DNA from: JBPESN01 sp051710625
GTDB lineage: Bacteria > Pseudomonadota > Gammaproteobacteria > Enterobacterales > Enterobacteriaceae
Assembly: GCF_051710625.1 (NCBI RefSeq)
Contig: NZ_JBPESN010000098.1
Span: 1 to 6,985 of the forward strand
DNA: 6,985 bases
Direction: 5' to 3'
Position 1 is the stretch's first letter, and each line of letters opens with the position of its first letter. The notes beneath the pieces are model-generated. The model worked only from the letters and a program-made list of their open reading frames with translations, was not told the origin of the DNA and did no database searches. Both the position numbers and the translations under genes were made by a program. This document shows, one piece after another, positions 6,323 to 6,985 of this stretch.

Positions 6323-6985
6323 TAGCCACCGCGTTAGCGTTTTTCCAGTGTCTATTTTCTGATTTGTTTGGTGGCAACCCACCGTTATATTCATGCGGCC
6401 TGAGTGCGTTGTAATATCCCACGATATAGTCGGTAATTTCATGAGCTGCTTCGCTGAAGCTTATGTAGCCCGTTACCGCTCTCCGCTCGTTTTTCAGACT
6501 TCTGAAGAAGCGCTCCATCGGACTATTATCCCAGCAGTTACCCCGCCGACTCATGCTTTGTTTGATTCTGGTAACGCCACAGCAACTGTTGGAACTGCCT
6601 GCCCGTATAGTGGCTACCCTGATCGCTGTGGAACATCACTCCGGCTAGTTTACCACGTATTTCCCATGCCATTTCCAGTGCTTTGATGGTCAGTCTGCTG
6701 TCCGGGAAGAACGACATAGCCCAGCCCACCGGTTTCCTCGCGAACAGGTCAAGAACAACCGCAAGCTATGCCCAGCGTTTCCCGGTCCAGATATACGTCA
6801 TATCGCCGCACCATATCTGGTTTGGCTCCGTTACAGCGAACTGGCGCTCAAGATAATCCGGGATCGCAACATGCTCCTGACCGCCACGCTTATACCTGTG
6901 CGTCGGCTGCTGACAACTGACCAGCCCCAGCTCTTTCATGAGCCTGCCTGCGAGCCAGCGCCCCATCCGGAAGCCTCTCTGGGTT
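6304..6985 (-). mobile_element. IS3-family insertion sequence, 3' part (right copy, inverted)
   Basis: This is a second copy of the same IS as at 1-509, on the opposite strand, and it continues past the window end. Over the shared part the two are nearly identical, differing at scattered bases and by independent single-base insertions. It interrupts ygfX. More of OrfB is visible here than in the left copy (upstream to TQRGFRMGRWLAGRLMKELGL). The 5' end, orfA and the outer flank are not seen, so a target duplication cannot be tested. Confidence 0.9.
6312..6985 (-). pseudogene. IS3-family transposase OrfB, 5' cut by window edge, amber plus frameshift
   Basis: On the minus strand this encodes OrfB from TQRGFRMGRW through the pre-catalytic linker (HRYKRGGQEHVAIPDYLERQF) and the first catalytic Asp (IWCGDMTYIW). 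A TAG at 6768-6766 replaces the TAC (Tyr) codon found in the left copy (KRWAYLAVV). Reading resumes in frame (AVVLDLFARKPVGW, then HSDQGSHYT with the second Asp) until one extra base at 6566-6567 shifts it. The final segment (MSRRGNCWDNSPMERFF with the catalytic Glu, to NAVASFS) ends at the TGA 6314-6312. The tryptophan and proline before the Glu are kept, unlike the left copy. This copy cannot make an active transposase. Confidence 0.9.

Noticed and set aside
1..6985. Composite transposon carrying the segment between two IS copies
   Set aside because: The cargo is ordinary chromosomal genes in near-conserved order, and both inner ends interrupt native genes, which fits two independent insertions better.
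1..6985. CRISPR array, tRNA, rRNA, phage or new defence system
   Set aside because: No spaced direct repeats, clover-leaf sequence, or recognisable phage or defence gene was found in any part of the window.

Overview
The window looks like chromosomal DNA of a gammaproteobacterium in the Enterobacterales. The gene run gcvP - (HD hydrolase) - yqfA/trhA - ygfZ - sdhE - ygfX matches the E. coli neighbourhood around gcvP and ygfZ, and the intact proteins are close to their E. coli counterparts. Moderate-to-high GC, several freshly decayed but still recognisable genes, and insertion sequences inside genes together suggest a recent host-restricted symbiont of the Sodalis type. That assignment is an inference from style and recalled protein sequence, not a database match.

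Layout. Positions 1-509 are the 3' part of an IS3-family element whose transposase (orfB) is frameshifted. At about 511 the sequence passes directly into gcvP (P protein of the glycine cleavage system), starting near E. coli residue 142 and running to its natural stop at 2888. This gcvP copy carries at least five in-frame stops, at least five frame changes and small deletions, so it is dead. A reverse-strand YfbR-like HD-domain hydrolase (3656-2993) is also a pseudogene, with two amber codons and one single-base insertion. Three genes follow that look intact: yqfA/trhA (3867-4517, +), ygfZ (5647-4661, -) and sdhE (5857-6123, +). ygfX overlaps the end of sdhE and is cut off after about 67 codons by a second copy of the same IS, which runs leftward on the minus strand from beyond 6985 to about 6304 and also has a broken transposase.

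How the genes relate. The glycine cleavage P subunit is lost. YgfZ (folate-binding, GcvT-related, needed for some Fe-S enzymes) and SdhE (attaches FAD to SdhA) are kept, and both support Fe-S or flavin respiratory enzymes such as succinate dehydrogenase. YqfA is a retained seven-helix membrane protein. The two IS copies lie in inverted orientation with their 3' ends facing each other across about 5.8 kb, so recombination between them could invert the whole block.

I see no CRISPR array, rRNA, tRNA, phage module, defence system or novel gene cassette. The interest lies in genome decay: a detailed pseudogene lesion record, the inverted IS pair, and the truncation of YgfX beside an intact SdhE.
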